From the NCBI GenBank assembly GCA_016712355.1, contig JADJRF010000005.1:744001-808000 (forward strand): DNA of 64,000 bases, read 5' to 3'. This stretch comes from Vampirovibrionales bacterium (lineage in GTDB: Bacteria; Cyanobacteriota; Vampirovibrionia; Vampirovibrionales; Vampirovibrionaceae). A model generated the notes under the pieces. The model made no database searches. It was not told the DNA's origin and saw only the letters and a program-made list of their open reading frames with translations. The first letter of the stretch is position 1. The number at the start of each line of letters is the position of its first letter. Of the stretch, positions 1 to 8,256 are shown one piece after another. The translations under genes were made by a program, and so were the position numbers.

Positions 1-158
1 TGGAAGGGCGCTTAAAAGAGGCGGTCGGGCGCTTGATGCGCGCCTCAGACGCTACGGCGGCCGCTTTTGAGGCGCGCGGCGGCGCGTATTGCGAGCGGGC
101 CTTGGCGCCGGTCTCATTGGCCCCGCTGTCAGAAGAGGCGCTGGTGAGTGGCCTCTGA
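1..158 (+). CDS. C-terminal fragment of an unidentified protein
   Basis: The frame is open from the window edge to a TGA at 156-158, giving about 51 residues of a C-terminus rich in Ala, Leu and Glu. I do not recognise the family. The stop lies inside the next gene, an 11-base overlap with its GTG start, so the two genes are probably co-translated. The rest of the gene is outside the window. Confidence 0.4.
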   Translation, partial: EGRLKEAVGRLMRASDATAAAFEARGGAYCERALAPVSLAPLSEEALVSGL

Positions 159-540
159 GTTTTCCGACGAGAAGCGGGCGGGACGGGGCGCCAGGCGGGC
201 GAAATCTCCCCGGATTCAGACGCGGCGCGCTGCATCGGAGTTGACGTCCCTGGCCAACGTCTTGCCTCAGGTGGGAGAATCGCTGGGGCTGGAGCGAAAA
301 GCCGCAGAACTGGCCATGCTGGCCTTGTGGCGCGAACTGACGCCGCCGCCTTATCGCGATCGCAGCCGGGCTTTGAAAATTATTCGTCAGGGAGAGGCGC
401 AGGTCTTGCAAGTGGGCGTCGAAGACGGGGCGACGGCGGGGGACCTGTCGTTTCAACTGGAGGCGATTCGCGCGCGTTTGAACGCGTTTTCGGCGCAGAC
501 GGGCGTGACGATCGATCGGATTCAGTTAATGACGCGCTAG
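148..540 (+). CDS. DUF721 (DciA-like) family protein
   Basis: This 130-residue protein has a basic, disordered N-terminus (about residues 1-30). A DUF721-like domain follows: the ALWREL segment near residue 58, then a strand-rich part (QVLQVGVEDGATAGDLSFQ), then a C-terminal LNAFSAQTG-type helix and strand. Some family members (DciA) load the replicative helicase DnaB. Others have unknown roles, so a replication role here is only possible. The start is GTG at 148, inside the end of the upstream gene. The stop overlaps by four bases the stop of the convergent transporter gene. Confidence 0.6.
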   Translation: MASEFSDEKRAGRGARRAKSPRIQTRRAASELTSLANVLPQVGESLGLERKAAELAMLALWRELTPPPYRDRSRALKIIRQGEAQVLQVGVEDGATAGDLSFQLEAIRARLNAFSAQTGVTIDRIQLMTR

Positions 541-1811
541 AGCGTAAGCGGGCGAGACGCCTCATGGCGGGACCCGGTACGCGATTCAAACGTGCGGGTC
601 AATCGGGCGGTGCTTGCCCAGTTGATGCCGCCCATGATCGTTCCCAACCAGGCGATGGCGCTTAGCGGCGCGCCCGCCAGACCGATTCCCAGTAAGGCGG
701 AGGCCGCCAGCGTCCCCACCGGCGTCATGACGCCCATGGTCCAGGCGCGGGCCTGGCGACGGCGAAACGCCTCAAAGCGGTTGGTGAGCAGCATGCGCAG
801 CGGGTTGTAAAAGCCTGTACGCAGCTCCGTTTCCAGAAAGCGATTCATCACGGCGATGATCAGCGTCGGCGGGGTTAAATTTAGCGCCATGCCGGCTGTC
901 ATGATGACCGCATAGCCGATGGTACAGGCTTTAATGCCAACGCGCGCCACCAGTCGATTGACGATAAAAAGCTGGACGACTAGCGAAATCATCAGCGAAA
1001 GGGTCAGATACCAGCCCAGGAATCCGCCCATGTCGTTTTCATTGGTGAAATGCGTCTGAAAAAACCGGCTGTACTGGTAATTCAACAGCCATCGACACAG
1101 GATAAACGTGATGGAACTTGCGCTCATCCATTGCAACATGGACGACCCGCGCAGGAATTGCCAGAAATCGCGAAGACCGCCGCCGGGCGCATCGCGCTGA
1201 ATCACGTCGCCGCGCAACGGCAGACGGCGCTGCATCAGTTCAAGCGCTGCGATGCAAATCAGGGCCAGCGCGGCATAGGCCAGCACAAAATCCAGCATGC
1301 TGAAAACCCCGGCAAGCGCGCCCAGCAGCGCCCCGCCCAACGCCCCGCCCAGACGGCCGCCCGCGTAAATGGCTGGCAGGACGCGATCCAGCTCGCTTCG
1401 GGTGAAGTAATCCTGCAAATACGAGCCGAAGTGCATCAGCGCCATGGTGAAAGAGATTTCGCGGCTGACAAAGAGCAGGCCGTAACACCACGTGGGCGGA
1501 TGCGTCATCCAGTGCAGGGCGCCCCATGCGCCGAGAAACGAGGCCATACTCAGCGTTAAAATCGCCTGAAACAGCCGTGTTGAGGAGAAGCGGCGCGCCA
1601 GCGTCATATACAGGGCCATCAGCGCCATATTGAGCAGCGCCGTGACGGCGTAATACCCCGGCAAGGCGGCGGCCCCTACCCGATGCACAAACATGGACAG
1701 CGATACGGCGTCGCCCAGCGCCAACATGGCGAACATTGCCGTATAAAGCGAAAAAAACGGGGTCAGCCGCTTTAAATCGCCGCTTTGAAGGTAGAAGAGG
1801 TTAATCGCCAT
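537..1811 (-). CDS. ATP/ADP-translocase (NTT)-like or MFS membrane carrier
   Basis: This 424-residue polytopic protein has about 10-12 hydrophobic segments. Several features resemble the nucleotide transporter (NTT/Npt1-Npt2) branch of the major facilitator fold: an early GDA..LS.F.HR.GA.ALPGYYA segment (about residues 32-54), an AGGRLGGALGG turn (about 150-160), and a late RFLETELRTGFYNPLRMLL segment. The usual NTT signatures are only partly kept, so the substrate cannot be named. The ATG lies 40 bases inside the upstream ATP-grasp gene, which implies tight translational coupling. The genomic context suggests it moves a product or substrate of the two ligases, but this is inference. Confidence 0.6.
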   Translation of the reverse strand: MAINLFYLQSGDLKRLTPFFSLYTAMFAMLALGDAVSLSMFVHRVGAAALPGYYAVTALLNMALMALYMTLARRFSSTRLFQAILTLSMASFLGAWGALHWMTHPPTWCYGLLFVSREISFTMALMHFGSYLQDYFTRSELDRVLPAIYAGGRLGGALGGALLGALAGVFSMLDFVLAYAALALICIAALELMQRRLPLRGDVIQRDAPGGGLRDFWQFLRGSSMLQWMSASSITFILCRWLLNYQYSRFFQTHFTNENDMGGFLGWYLTLSLMISLVVQLFIVNRLVARVGIKACTIGYAVIMTAGMALNLTPPTLIIAVMNRFLETELRTGFYNPLRMLLTNRFEAFRRRQARAWTMGVMTPVGTLAASALLGIGLAGAPLSAIAWLGTIMGGINWASTARLTRTFESRTGSRHEASRPLTL

Positions 1812-3199
1812 GGGGGCAGAGGCTCAATTTTTCGAAGAGCGTAATCAATATAACGCGTTAAAAATCCGCAAATTTCATACAAATGCTCAGAAGAGAGAGC
1901 TAACAAGTCTAATGTTTCATAGTTTGATAAAGGGAGAATATAATCGAGCCCTGTTTTATTGGTAATTTTTTTGGTGATAGCGACGTTGTTCATTAACATC
2001 AGACGATCAATTTTTTCAGAATCGTATCGCATAGACGATATCTTAACAATAGAAGGAATGGCGTGAATTCTATCCCCATCTCGAAACGCAAAAAATCGGA
2101 GTTCATATTTATGACCATGAAAAATACTACCGGGAAAATCGATGACAGGAGAATCAATAAATTCACATACGGCGTATGGAAATACATGTTCTCCAACCCC
2201 ATAATATCGTTGGCAAGATTCAATTGATAGATCAATTTTTTGAATAATCGATTGCTCGGATTCAGGGCTAATAAAGAAATCAATCCCTCTTCCTAAACCA
2301 CTCGCATGGGGTTTTATCACGACAGAACGATTTTCTTGACGCGCTTTTAAAACAGACTTTATCAAGTCATTACGATCTTTACAGCTTTCTGTGAAAGAGG
2401 ACACTCCCAAGTGTGGAAACGATTGCGAAGATAAAAGCTGATTGAAAATATCAAGAGCAGCAGCTTTGTCAGTAGTGATTGGAAAAATATGATTAATAAA
2501 ATTTGGTAATTTTTTATCCCAGTTTTTTATAAATTTATGATATAAAATATCACAAAATTGATCGTGAATGCTCCCGTTTACAGTGCGATTCAATAATTTT
2601 AAACTGCCTTCTTCGAATCGAAGATAGGGGATAAAATCCTTGAGGAATCCTAATACAATTGTAGGTTTTTCGTTCGTAAATTTCCCTTCTTTGGTTAAAT
2701 TCTGAAGAGGTATTATTTGCGCCTCTCCATATTTTTCTTTAAATCCTTCTTTCAAAGCCTGAGCGAATAAAATTCGTTCATGAAGAAGTTGCGTGGTGCC
2801 GGATGTTTTGAGTTCCTGAGTCCCTGAGAAGGGCGCTAAAAATAAAGCAGGCTCATTAGAATTAAGGTTTTTTGTGATGTTCTTCATTTCTGACAAGAGA
2901 GTCTCTATCACAAATGTTGGATTATTAGAAATTCCTGCCATTCCTGTGCCATTCATTTCAATAGGTGAAAATGAAATAGCTCCATTTTTTTTCTGGATTA
3001 AAAAATCCATGGATCCAAAATGGAATCGTTTGGCGTATTTACTTTCAAGCTTGATACTGGTTTTGTCAATTATTGAATGGATTAATTCAAGATTTTGTCG
3101 CTTTCTCACGGCTTCACGGTTTTCCAGGCGTCCGCCCAATAAAGGGGAAACTTCGATGAGCGTGGATAACGAAATATCCATTAAAGGGGTAGACGACAT
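1772..3199 (-). CDS. ATP-grasp-like ligase, AT-rich paralogue (second of tandem pair)
   Basis: This 475-residue protein is a full-length paralogue of the gene just upstream. Shared blocks include LIE.SPLL.G.LE (about 14-26), SPIEMNGTG (78-86), LLHERILFAQALK.GF (138-153), HDQFCDIL (212-219), VVIKPHASGLGRGIDFF (293-309) and GHKYELRFF (362-370). The IKP..SGLGRGI and ELR.F blocks look like the nucleotide-binding lysine/glycine loop and a metal-ligand strand of ATP-grasp enzymes, which join a carboxylate to an amine or thiol through an acyl-phosphate. The substrate is unknown. Its DNA is markedly AT-rich, with codons such as AAA, AAT, ATT and TTA, unlike all its neighbours. It overlaps the upstream gene by 19 bases and the downstream carrier by 40. 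Confidence 0.6.
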   Translation of the reverse strand: MSSTPLMDISLSTLIEVSPLLGGRLENREAVRKRQNLELIHSIIDKTSIKLESKYAKRFHFGSMDFLIQKKNGAISFSPIEMNGTGMAGISNNPTFVIETLLSEMKNITKNLNSNEPALFLAPFSGTQELKTSGTTQLLHERILFAQALKEGFKEKYGEAQIIPLQNLTKEGKFTNEKPTIVLGFLKDFIPYLRFEEGSLKLLNRTVNGSIHDQFCDILYHKFIKNWDKKLPNFINHIFPITTDKAAALDIFNQLLSSQSFPHLGVSSFTESCKDRNDLIKSVLKARQENRSVVIKPHASGLGRGIDFFISPESEQSIIQKIDLSIESCQRYYGVGEHVFPYAVCEFIDSPVIDFPGSIFHGHKYELRFFAFRDGDRIHAIPSIVKISSMRYDSEKIDRLMLMNNVAITKKITNKTGLDYILPLSNYETLDLLALSSEHLYEICGFLTRYIDYALRKIEPLPPWRLTSSTFKAAI

Positions 3200-4635
3200 G
3201 ATGTAATAGGGTCCTCTTGCGTCATCAATTGCAGTAAACGGGTGGAAAATTGACAGAGATCCAGAACCGATTGCGGCGGTAAGCCTAATAATGCCAGCGT
3301 CTGCGCATTGGCCAGCGGTAAGGCGAATTGCAACGGCGATTCGTCGGCGCTGGTTTTGGCGGCGGCGATATTATTGAGCAGGGAGAAGCGATCAGGACGT
3401 TGCGCATCATAGGCCGCAGAGGCGATTTTAGCAATGGAGGGCGCTGCGTAAAACGTCTGGCCGCTGCGCCAGATAAAAATACGAAGTTCAAATTTATGGC
3501 CTTCAAACGGACTTGCGTGACCGGCGACGGATCCCGGTTGAATGACGGCAGCGTCAATAAACTCAAAAACCCCGTACGGAAAACACGTGGTCTGCGGACC
3601 ATAAATATTCTGGCAGGCGGCGATTGAGGCCTGTACTCTTTGAGTGACATCCTGAGGAGAAGTTTTCGACAGAAAAAATTCAATGCCTCTGCCCAAAGCG
3701 CTGGCGCGGGGTTTAATGACGACGCGCCGCCCGCTTTCAAGCGCTTCTGAAATGCACTGAATTAAGCTCTCTTCTGAATCGCAGGCGCGCGCCCACAGCG
3801 GCCCGCTGAGAAATGGCGACGGACGCGCTGAAATAAATTGATTATACCAATCAAAAAATAACGTCTTATCAGACGACGCCTGAAAAATCCGGTTAATGGG
3901 TTCGTATGACAGGCAATTGCGAAACGACGCCGGGGCCTGCTGAAATAAAATATCGCAGAACTGATCATGCGTCATGGCGTCGAGCCGTCGCTGATTTAAA
4001 TCGAGACGATCCGGCTGCGCAGCGATCAACGGCAGTAAGTCGTGAATATACCCCAATACCACTGTGGGCGTTTCAGGCGATTTCCAGCCTTCGCTAAGCA
4101 GTTCGGCGGACGTCACGATGCGCCCGGCGCACGATTGATTGAGAAATCCCTGTTTGACCGCTTGCGCATAGAGTATGCGCTCGTGCAGGGCCTTAATAGG
4201 CGTTTTTGCGTTGCCGCCCCTTGAAAAAGGAATCATCATTAAGGGCGCGCTTTTTTGAGATAAGCGCTCGCCCAGACGGGTGAATTCGTCTGTGATGGCG
4301 TTCAGCGCAAAAAACGGCAGGCTGGAGGCGCCAATGACGGCGCTGCCGTTCATTTCAATCGGATAAAAAACGGGCGCGTTGGGTTCGCCGCCGACTAAAT
4401 AATCGATGGATCCCAGATAAAATCGTTGCGCCTGCTCAGGGCTTGCGGCGGGCGCGGCGCTCAGCGTCATGGCTTCTCGAATAAAATCGTGATTTTGACG
4501 GCGGCGAATGGGGCTGCGGTCTTCTAAAGCGCCTGCGAATAGTGGAGACGTTTCAATGAGCGTCTCCAGAGAAAACGAGGGCGCCGGGGCGTCGTCATCT
4601 TCTCTGGAGGCGCTCGCAGGGGGAAAGCAGGTCAT
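3181..4635 (-). CDS. ATP-grasp-like ligase, GC-rich paralogue (first of tandem pair)
   Basis: This 484-residue protein shares the domain plan of the next gene: YPIEMNGS (91-98), a LHERILYAQAVKQGF helix (150-164), HDQFCDIL (223-230), VVIKPRASALGRGIEFF (305-321) and GHKFELRIF (379-387). The IKP-RAS-LGRGI loop and the ELR strand suggest an ATP-grasp fold that forms an amide or similar bond. I cannot assign a named family or substrate. It leads a three-gene minus-strand operon (ligase, ligase, carrier). Its codon use matches the GC-rich chromosome. The ATG at 4635 has no clear Shine-Dalgarno sequence and lies about 36 bases after the predicted transcription start. Confidence 0.6.
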   Translation of the reverse strand: MTCFPPASASREDDDAPAPSFSLETLIETSPLFAGALEDRSPIRRRQNHDFIREAMTLSAAPAASPEQAQRFYLGSIDYLVGGEPNAPVFYPIEMNGSAVIGASSLPFFALNAITDEFTRLGERLSQKSAPLMMIPFSRGGNAKTPIKALHERILYAQAVKQGFLNQSCAGRIVTSAELLSEGWKSPETPTVVLGYIHDLLPLIAAQPDRLDLNQRRLDAMTHDQFCDILFQQAPASFRNCLSYEPINRIFQASSDKTLFFDWYNQFISARPSPFLSGPLWARACDSEESLIQCISEALESGRRVVIKPRASALGRGIEFFLSKTSPQDVTQRVQASIAACQNIYGPQTTCFPYGVFEFIDAAVIQPGSVAGHASPFEGHKFELRIFIWRSGQTFYAAPSIAKIASAAYDAQRPDRFSLLNNIAAAKTSADESPLQFALPLANAQTLALLGLPPQSVLDLCQFSTRLLQLMTQEDPITSCRLPL

Positions 4636-4677
4636 GGCGGCAGGTCGATCGGCAGATTTAGACGGGTGCGTCTTCTC

Positions 4678-4706
4678 GTTATAGGGCGCGGCGAGCCAAA
4701 AGACAA
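4678..4706 (-). promoter_or_regulatory. Promoter of the ATP-grasp/carrier operon
   Basis: On the minus strand TTGTCT (4706-4701) and TATAAC (4683-4678) are separated by 17 bases, a good sigma-70-type arrangement. The predicted start near 4671 gives a leader of about 36 bases for the gene starting at 4635. Confidence 0.5.
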
Positions 4707-4756
4707 GAGAAATACCGCCGATCCGCGCGCCTCTTTCGCGTCAGACGTCCTCGGGA

Positions 4757-4762
4757 TATACT
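4757..4762 (+). promoter_or_regulatory. -10 element upstream of lptC
   Basis: TATACT at 4757-4762 lies about 40 bases before the lptC ATG. A poor -35 (TTTCGC, 17 bases upstream) accompanies it. It diverges from the ATP-grasp operon promoter about 50 bases away. Confidence 0.35.
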
Positions 4763-4801
4763 GAGAGGGCCTTCAAACGATGCTCAAAAAGAGGGGCGCC
4801 C

Positions 4802-5380
4802 ATGCTGGCTCTGTCTCGTCCCAAACTCTGGATATATGGCTTGCTGGCGCTGATTGTCGCCGGCGGGGCGGCCTCGCTGTGGGTGGCGCGCGTTCAGGTG
4901 AAGCAGGCGAATCAGTCGATCCAGAAAACAACGGCGGCCTCTCAGAGCGAAATCATTGGCGAGAACGTGACGTTTACCATTACCGAGGCGGATCGTAAAA
5001 AATGGGATCTGCTGGTGCAGCGCGCTCGCTATTTTAAAGACCGCAGCGGCGCCAAGCTGCAAGGCGTCAGCGGCACGTTTTACGATGCGCAAGGCAAACC
5101 CGTTGCGCGCTTTCAGTCGCCGGCTGGCGAAACGCTCAATGCAGGCAAACGCGTGCGATTGACGGGCGGCGTGCAGGTCAAGTCGATCGATCAGGCCGAT
5201 AATACGCTGATTTCCGATACCCTGACCTGGCCTGCGTCCGATGGCGCCGTTGAAGCCCAGGGCCGCGTGCGGGTGACAATGGCGGGCGGAACGACGTCCA
5301 CGGCGCAGCGGTGCCACTTTTCGCTCGATTTTTCGCGGATGACCCTTCAGGGAGACGTCCGCTCGGCAGTGGAAATCTGA
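4802..5380 (+). CDS. lptC: LptC-like lipopolysaccharide export protein
   Basis: This 192-residue protein has one N-terminal membrane anchor (about residues 9-29), followed by a periplasmic region with the LptC pattern: WDLLVQRARYFKDR (about 64-77), then a beta-rich part with Y(D)AQGKPVARF, a VRLTGGVQV strand and a TLISDTLTW strand. LptC sits in the inner membrane and passes lipopolysaccharide from the LptBFG extractor to LptA. The ATG at 4802 follows a GAGGGG ribosome site by six bases. A longer out-of-frame ATG at 4780 is not used. The LptD-like gene about 3.5 kb away supports an outer-membrane role. Confidence 0.7.
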   Translation: MLALSRPKLWIYGLLALIVAGGAASLWVARVQVKQANQSIQKTTAASQSEIIGENVTFTITEADRKKWDLLVQRARYFKDRSGAKLQGVSGTFYDAQGKPVARFQSPAGETLNAGKRVRLTGGVQVKSIDQADNTLISDTLTWPASDGAVEAQGRVRVTMAGGTTSTAQRCHFSLDFSRMTLQGDVRSAVEI

Positions 5381-5496
5381 GCGGCGACGGCTGCTGAGGG
5401 GCCGATTCTATGCTTAAATAGAAGGGAAGGGCGGGTTGGGCCTTTCTTGCGGTCATGTTGAACCGGTCGCTTTTTTAGCTTTGAAAGGGCGAACTC

Positions 5497-6468
5497 ATTT
5501 ATACGGCGATTGTTATTGGCGCATTGATAGCCGTGTGTCTGCTGGGCGGCGGGGCCTACTATTATTTTAGTCTGCGCAACCGCAATGCCGCCTGGTATTA
5601 TAATCGCGCCGTGGATCGCTATCAGGGCGGAGATTTGATCGCCGCGCGGCGCGATCTCGAAAAAGCCCTGGAGCTGGACCCCGATTACGCCAACGCCTAT
5701 TACACGCAAGGGCTTATCGCTGAGCGCGAGGACGATTTGGCCGGCGCGCGCGCCATGTTTGAAAAAAGCCTCTCCATTGAGCCGGACGATCTCCATACGC
5801 TCTATAATTTGGGCCGCCTGTGCTATAGCGAAGGCGATCTCGTCGAGGCGCGCGCCTATCTGGAAAAAGCGCAGGCGGTGGAGGCCGACGATCCCGATAC
5901 CGCCTATTGTCTGGCGCTGATCTGCGAAGCCGAAGGCGATCTCGACGGCGCCATTGCGCTCTATCAACAAGCCGTTGACCAAGACCCCAGTAATATTAAC
6001 GCCTGGCTGTTTCTGGGCAAACTTCTTGACCGCCGCAAGCGCTCCGACGAAGCTATCAAAGCCTTTGAAAAAGTTCTCGCCGCTGACCCGAATAATCTGG
6101 AAGGCAACTATGAGATGGCGATCTCGCTTGCCAAAATGGGCGATTGGGATAATAGCGTGCAGTATTGCCAGAAAACCCTCGCCGTGGATCCGCATTACGC
6201 CAAGGCGTATAATCAACTGGGCTTGGGGTATTACTGTAAAAATGAGCCGGATAAAGCCATCGAACAATATCAAAAAGCCATTGAACTCGATGAAGATTAC
6301 GCCACAGCCTATAATAATTTAGGCTACGCCTACGAAAAGCTGGAACAATTCCAGAACGCCATTGAGACGTTTAAGCTCTATTTAGCGCATTCGCATCATG
6401 CCGATGAAGCGCATGAGGTGCGCGAACATATTGCGCTTCTGGAAAAGAAGCTGCTGGAAAATCGCTAA
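5497..6468 (+). CDS. Membrane-anchored TPR protein, possible ATT start
   Basis: The protein is about 323 residues: an N-terminal hydrophobic helix (YTAIVIGALIAVCLLGGGAY), then about eight tetratricopeptide repeats up to the C-terminus. Each has the usual spacing of about 34 residues with A.Y..G, L and P positions, for example ALELDPDYANAYY and AIELDEDYATAYN. TPR arrays bind partner proteins, and the anchor places this one in the inner membrane facing the periplasm. No ATG or GTG lies between the upstream in-frame stops (TAG 5476, TGA 5482) and the first repeat. The only starts are TTG at 5524, which would cut the anchor, and ATT at 5497, which sits about seven bases after an AAAGGG site and keeps it. 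I therefore prefer ATT, with caution. Confidence 0.65.
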   Translation: MYTAIVIGALIAVCLLGGGAYYYFSLRNRNAAWYYNRAVDRYQGGDLIAARRDLEKALELDPDYANAYYTQGLIAEREDDLAGARAMFEKSLSIEPDDLHTLYNLGRLCYSEGDLVEARAYLEKAQAVEADDPDTAYCLALICEAEGDLDGAIALYQQAVDQDPSNINAWLFLGKLLDRRKRSDEAIKAFEKVLAADPNNLEGNYEMAISLAKMGDWDNSVQYCQKTLAVDPHYAKAYNQLGLGYYCKNEPDKAIEQYQKAIELDEDYATAYNNLGYAYEKLEQFQNAIETFKLYLAHSHHADEAHEVREHIALLEKKLLENR

Positions 6469-6529
6469 ATTCGGCGATTCCATGTCAGACGCCCGCTTGT
6501 GGCGACCGTTTGCTTTGATATATGAAGCC

Positions 6530-8128
6530 TTAGCGCGTTATTGAGGAGGATGCGTGATGGGGTTTATGGCGGTGATACGCCGTAAACGGACGGTTCTCGC
6601 GCTTGTCCCAATGACTGGCCAGCAGATCCGAGCGCACGCCGAAGTGAATCCGCACGCGCGGCGCTGAGCCGAACTCCAGATGATCCGGTTTGGAGCCCAG
6701 TACAAAGCCGAAATCCATATAGGCCTGCATAAAGCGCGTCAGTCGCGCGCGCAGCCCTAAGCCTGAGGACAGAACCAGCGTGCGGTTACTGTCATTGGAT
6801 TGACCGGCTACAAAGCGCTTGTTGGTTTTATCCAGCCAGCCCTGTCCCGCGTCCACAAAGGCGACCGCGCGCAGACGCTTGTCCACCCAGGGGCAGACTT
6901 TATTGAGCAGCGGAATGGGGAATTGATCTTCGATGGTGATGGCGTAGCCGCGATCCGAATTCACCAGCCCTTCAGTATAGCCGCGCCCGTAGGTGAATCC
7001 GCCCAGGGGCAGTTCCAGACCGGTGGCCTGATAATGGTTGGCGTATTGAAAGCGGGATTTCAGGAACAGCTTGTGCTGAAACGGTAATTGCGTCATCCGT
7101 GACAGGCTGCCGTTAATCAGCCAGTAATTACGTAAATGAACGTCGCTGGCAATCCCGCGCAGGTAAAAAACGTCCATATCGGTTTTTCCCAACCGGTCGG
7201 GGACGCTGGCCTTAAAACCGGTAATCAGGTGGCCGAAGTCCTCGCCATAAGTTAAATAGCCGTTGCGCTCAAAATTCAGGTGCGCATACGTCAGATGGGT
7301 ATACAGCGAAAAATGGCGCTGTTTATCCAGCGGCTGGGTAAAAATGGCTTTGACGATATGGCTTGTGCCGTTGGTATTGGGATCCTGGCGCAGCGCGAGA
7401 TAATCGGTGTCAATGTCGCTGTTGTGGTACAGATAGCGAAAGCGCAGTTCGCCGCCACGGCGATTCAGCGGCGGCAGGGCGTATTCCGCTGTGGCGTATT
7501 GTGAGCGCGTGACGCCGCTATAGGTTATCGACAGCTGATCGCCCAGCCCCAGCAGGTTATTATTGGTGATTTGCGCGCCAGCGCGATATAAATCCGTGCC
7601 GGGACGGCCCGCATTGTCGGAAAACAGGGTGAGTTGCCACGGCTGGCGCTCGTAGACGTCCAGATGCAGGGTGGATTCACCCGTCGCTTCTTCTTTCACC
7701 ACACGGCCTTGCAGTTTGAAGGGCGTAAACTGGGTGGCGTCTTTCAGGCGGGTTTCCAGTTCAGCCGGGGCGATAGCGCCGTTGTCGCGATCCAGTTTTT
7801 TTAGCAGGGGATGAATGGCGCGCTTGATCGCCCATTGCCGGTTCCATCCGTTGCCGGAAAGCGTCACGTTGTCGACCGAGACCGTGGCAGGCTTTTGGGA
7901 CTCGCTTGTCCTGTCCAAATCCACGACTTCGAGCACGCGCCCTTCAAAAGGCTTGGCGGGTTTGACGCCAAGCTCAATCGCAGGCGGTATGGGCGACATA
8001 AGAAGCGGGTTGTTCTGCGCGTTGAGTTGGCTGGCGTTGCGATTGCCAGCTATGGCCATCGGAGCCATGACAAATGAGAAAGCGAGCAGGCACGAGGCCG
8101 CATACACAGCGCGACGGGGGTGAAACAT
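6530..8128 (-). CDS. TpsB/ShlB-FhaC-like outer-membrane barrel (Omp85 superfamily)
   Basis: This protein of about 532 residues has a signal peptide (about residues 1-28), a small domain that resembles one POTRA repeat (around 80-155), and a C-terminal beta-barrel. The barrel begins with the typical DNAGRPGTDLYRAGAQ and NNLLGLGDQLSI segments and contains a YGRGYTEG...G turn like the conserved VRGY loop of Omp85 proteins. TpsB proteins export large TpsA adhesins or haemolysins across the outer membrane. No TpsA partner is in the window. The ATG at 8128 follows an AGAGAG site. An upstream TTG at 8134 is possible. It is convergent with the TPR gene. Confidence 0.65.
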   Translation of the reverse strand: MFHPRRAVYAASCLLAFSFVMAPMAIAGNRNASQLNAQNNPLLMSPIPPAIELGVKPAKPFEGRVLEVVDLDRTSESQKPATVSVDNVTLSGNGWNRQWAIKRAIHPLLKKLDRDNGAIAPAELETRLKDATQFTPFKLQGRVVKEEATGESTLHLDVYERQPWQLTLFSDNAGRPGTDLYRAGAQITNNNLLGLGDQLSITYSGVTRSQYATAEYALPPLNRRGGELRFRYLYHNSDIDTDYLALRQDPNTNGTSHIVKAIFTQPLDKQRHFSLYTHLTYAHLNFERNGYLTYGEDFGHLITGFKASVPDRLGKTDMDVFYLRGIASDVHLRNYWLINGSLSRMTQLPFQHKLFLKSRFQYANHYQATGLELPLGGFTYGRGYTEGLVNSDRGYAITIEDQFPIPLLNKVCPWVDKRLRAVAFVDAGQGWLDKTNKRFVAGQSNDSNRTLVLSSGLGLRARLTRFMQAYMDFGFVLGSKPDHLEFGSAPRVRIHFGVRSDLLASHWDKRENRPFTAYHRHKPHHASSSITR

Positions 8129-8256
8129 CAGCAAGAACTCTCTACGGTTGGGCAGCGTCTATTTAAGATGCGTCCAGTATGGACCGCTTCTTAAATTAGT
8201 TCCAGAATAATGCGCAAAGAGTCGCGCGAGATCGTGCATTCAAATGAGAATGCGCC

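Noticed and set aside
1050..1559. Plus-strand frame antisense to the carrier gene
   Set aside because: It is a shadow of the transmembrane gene on the other strand and lacks a start context.
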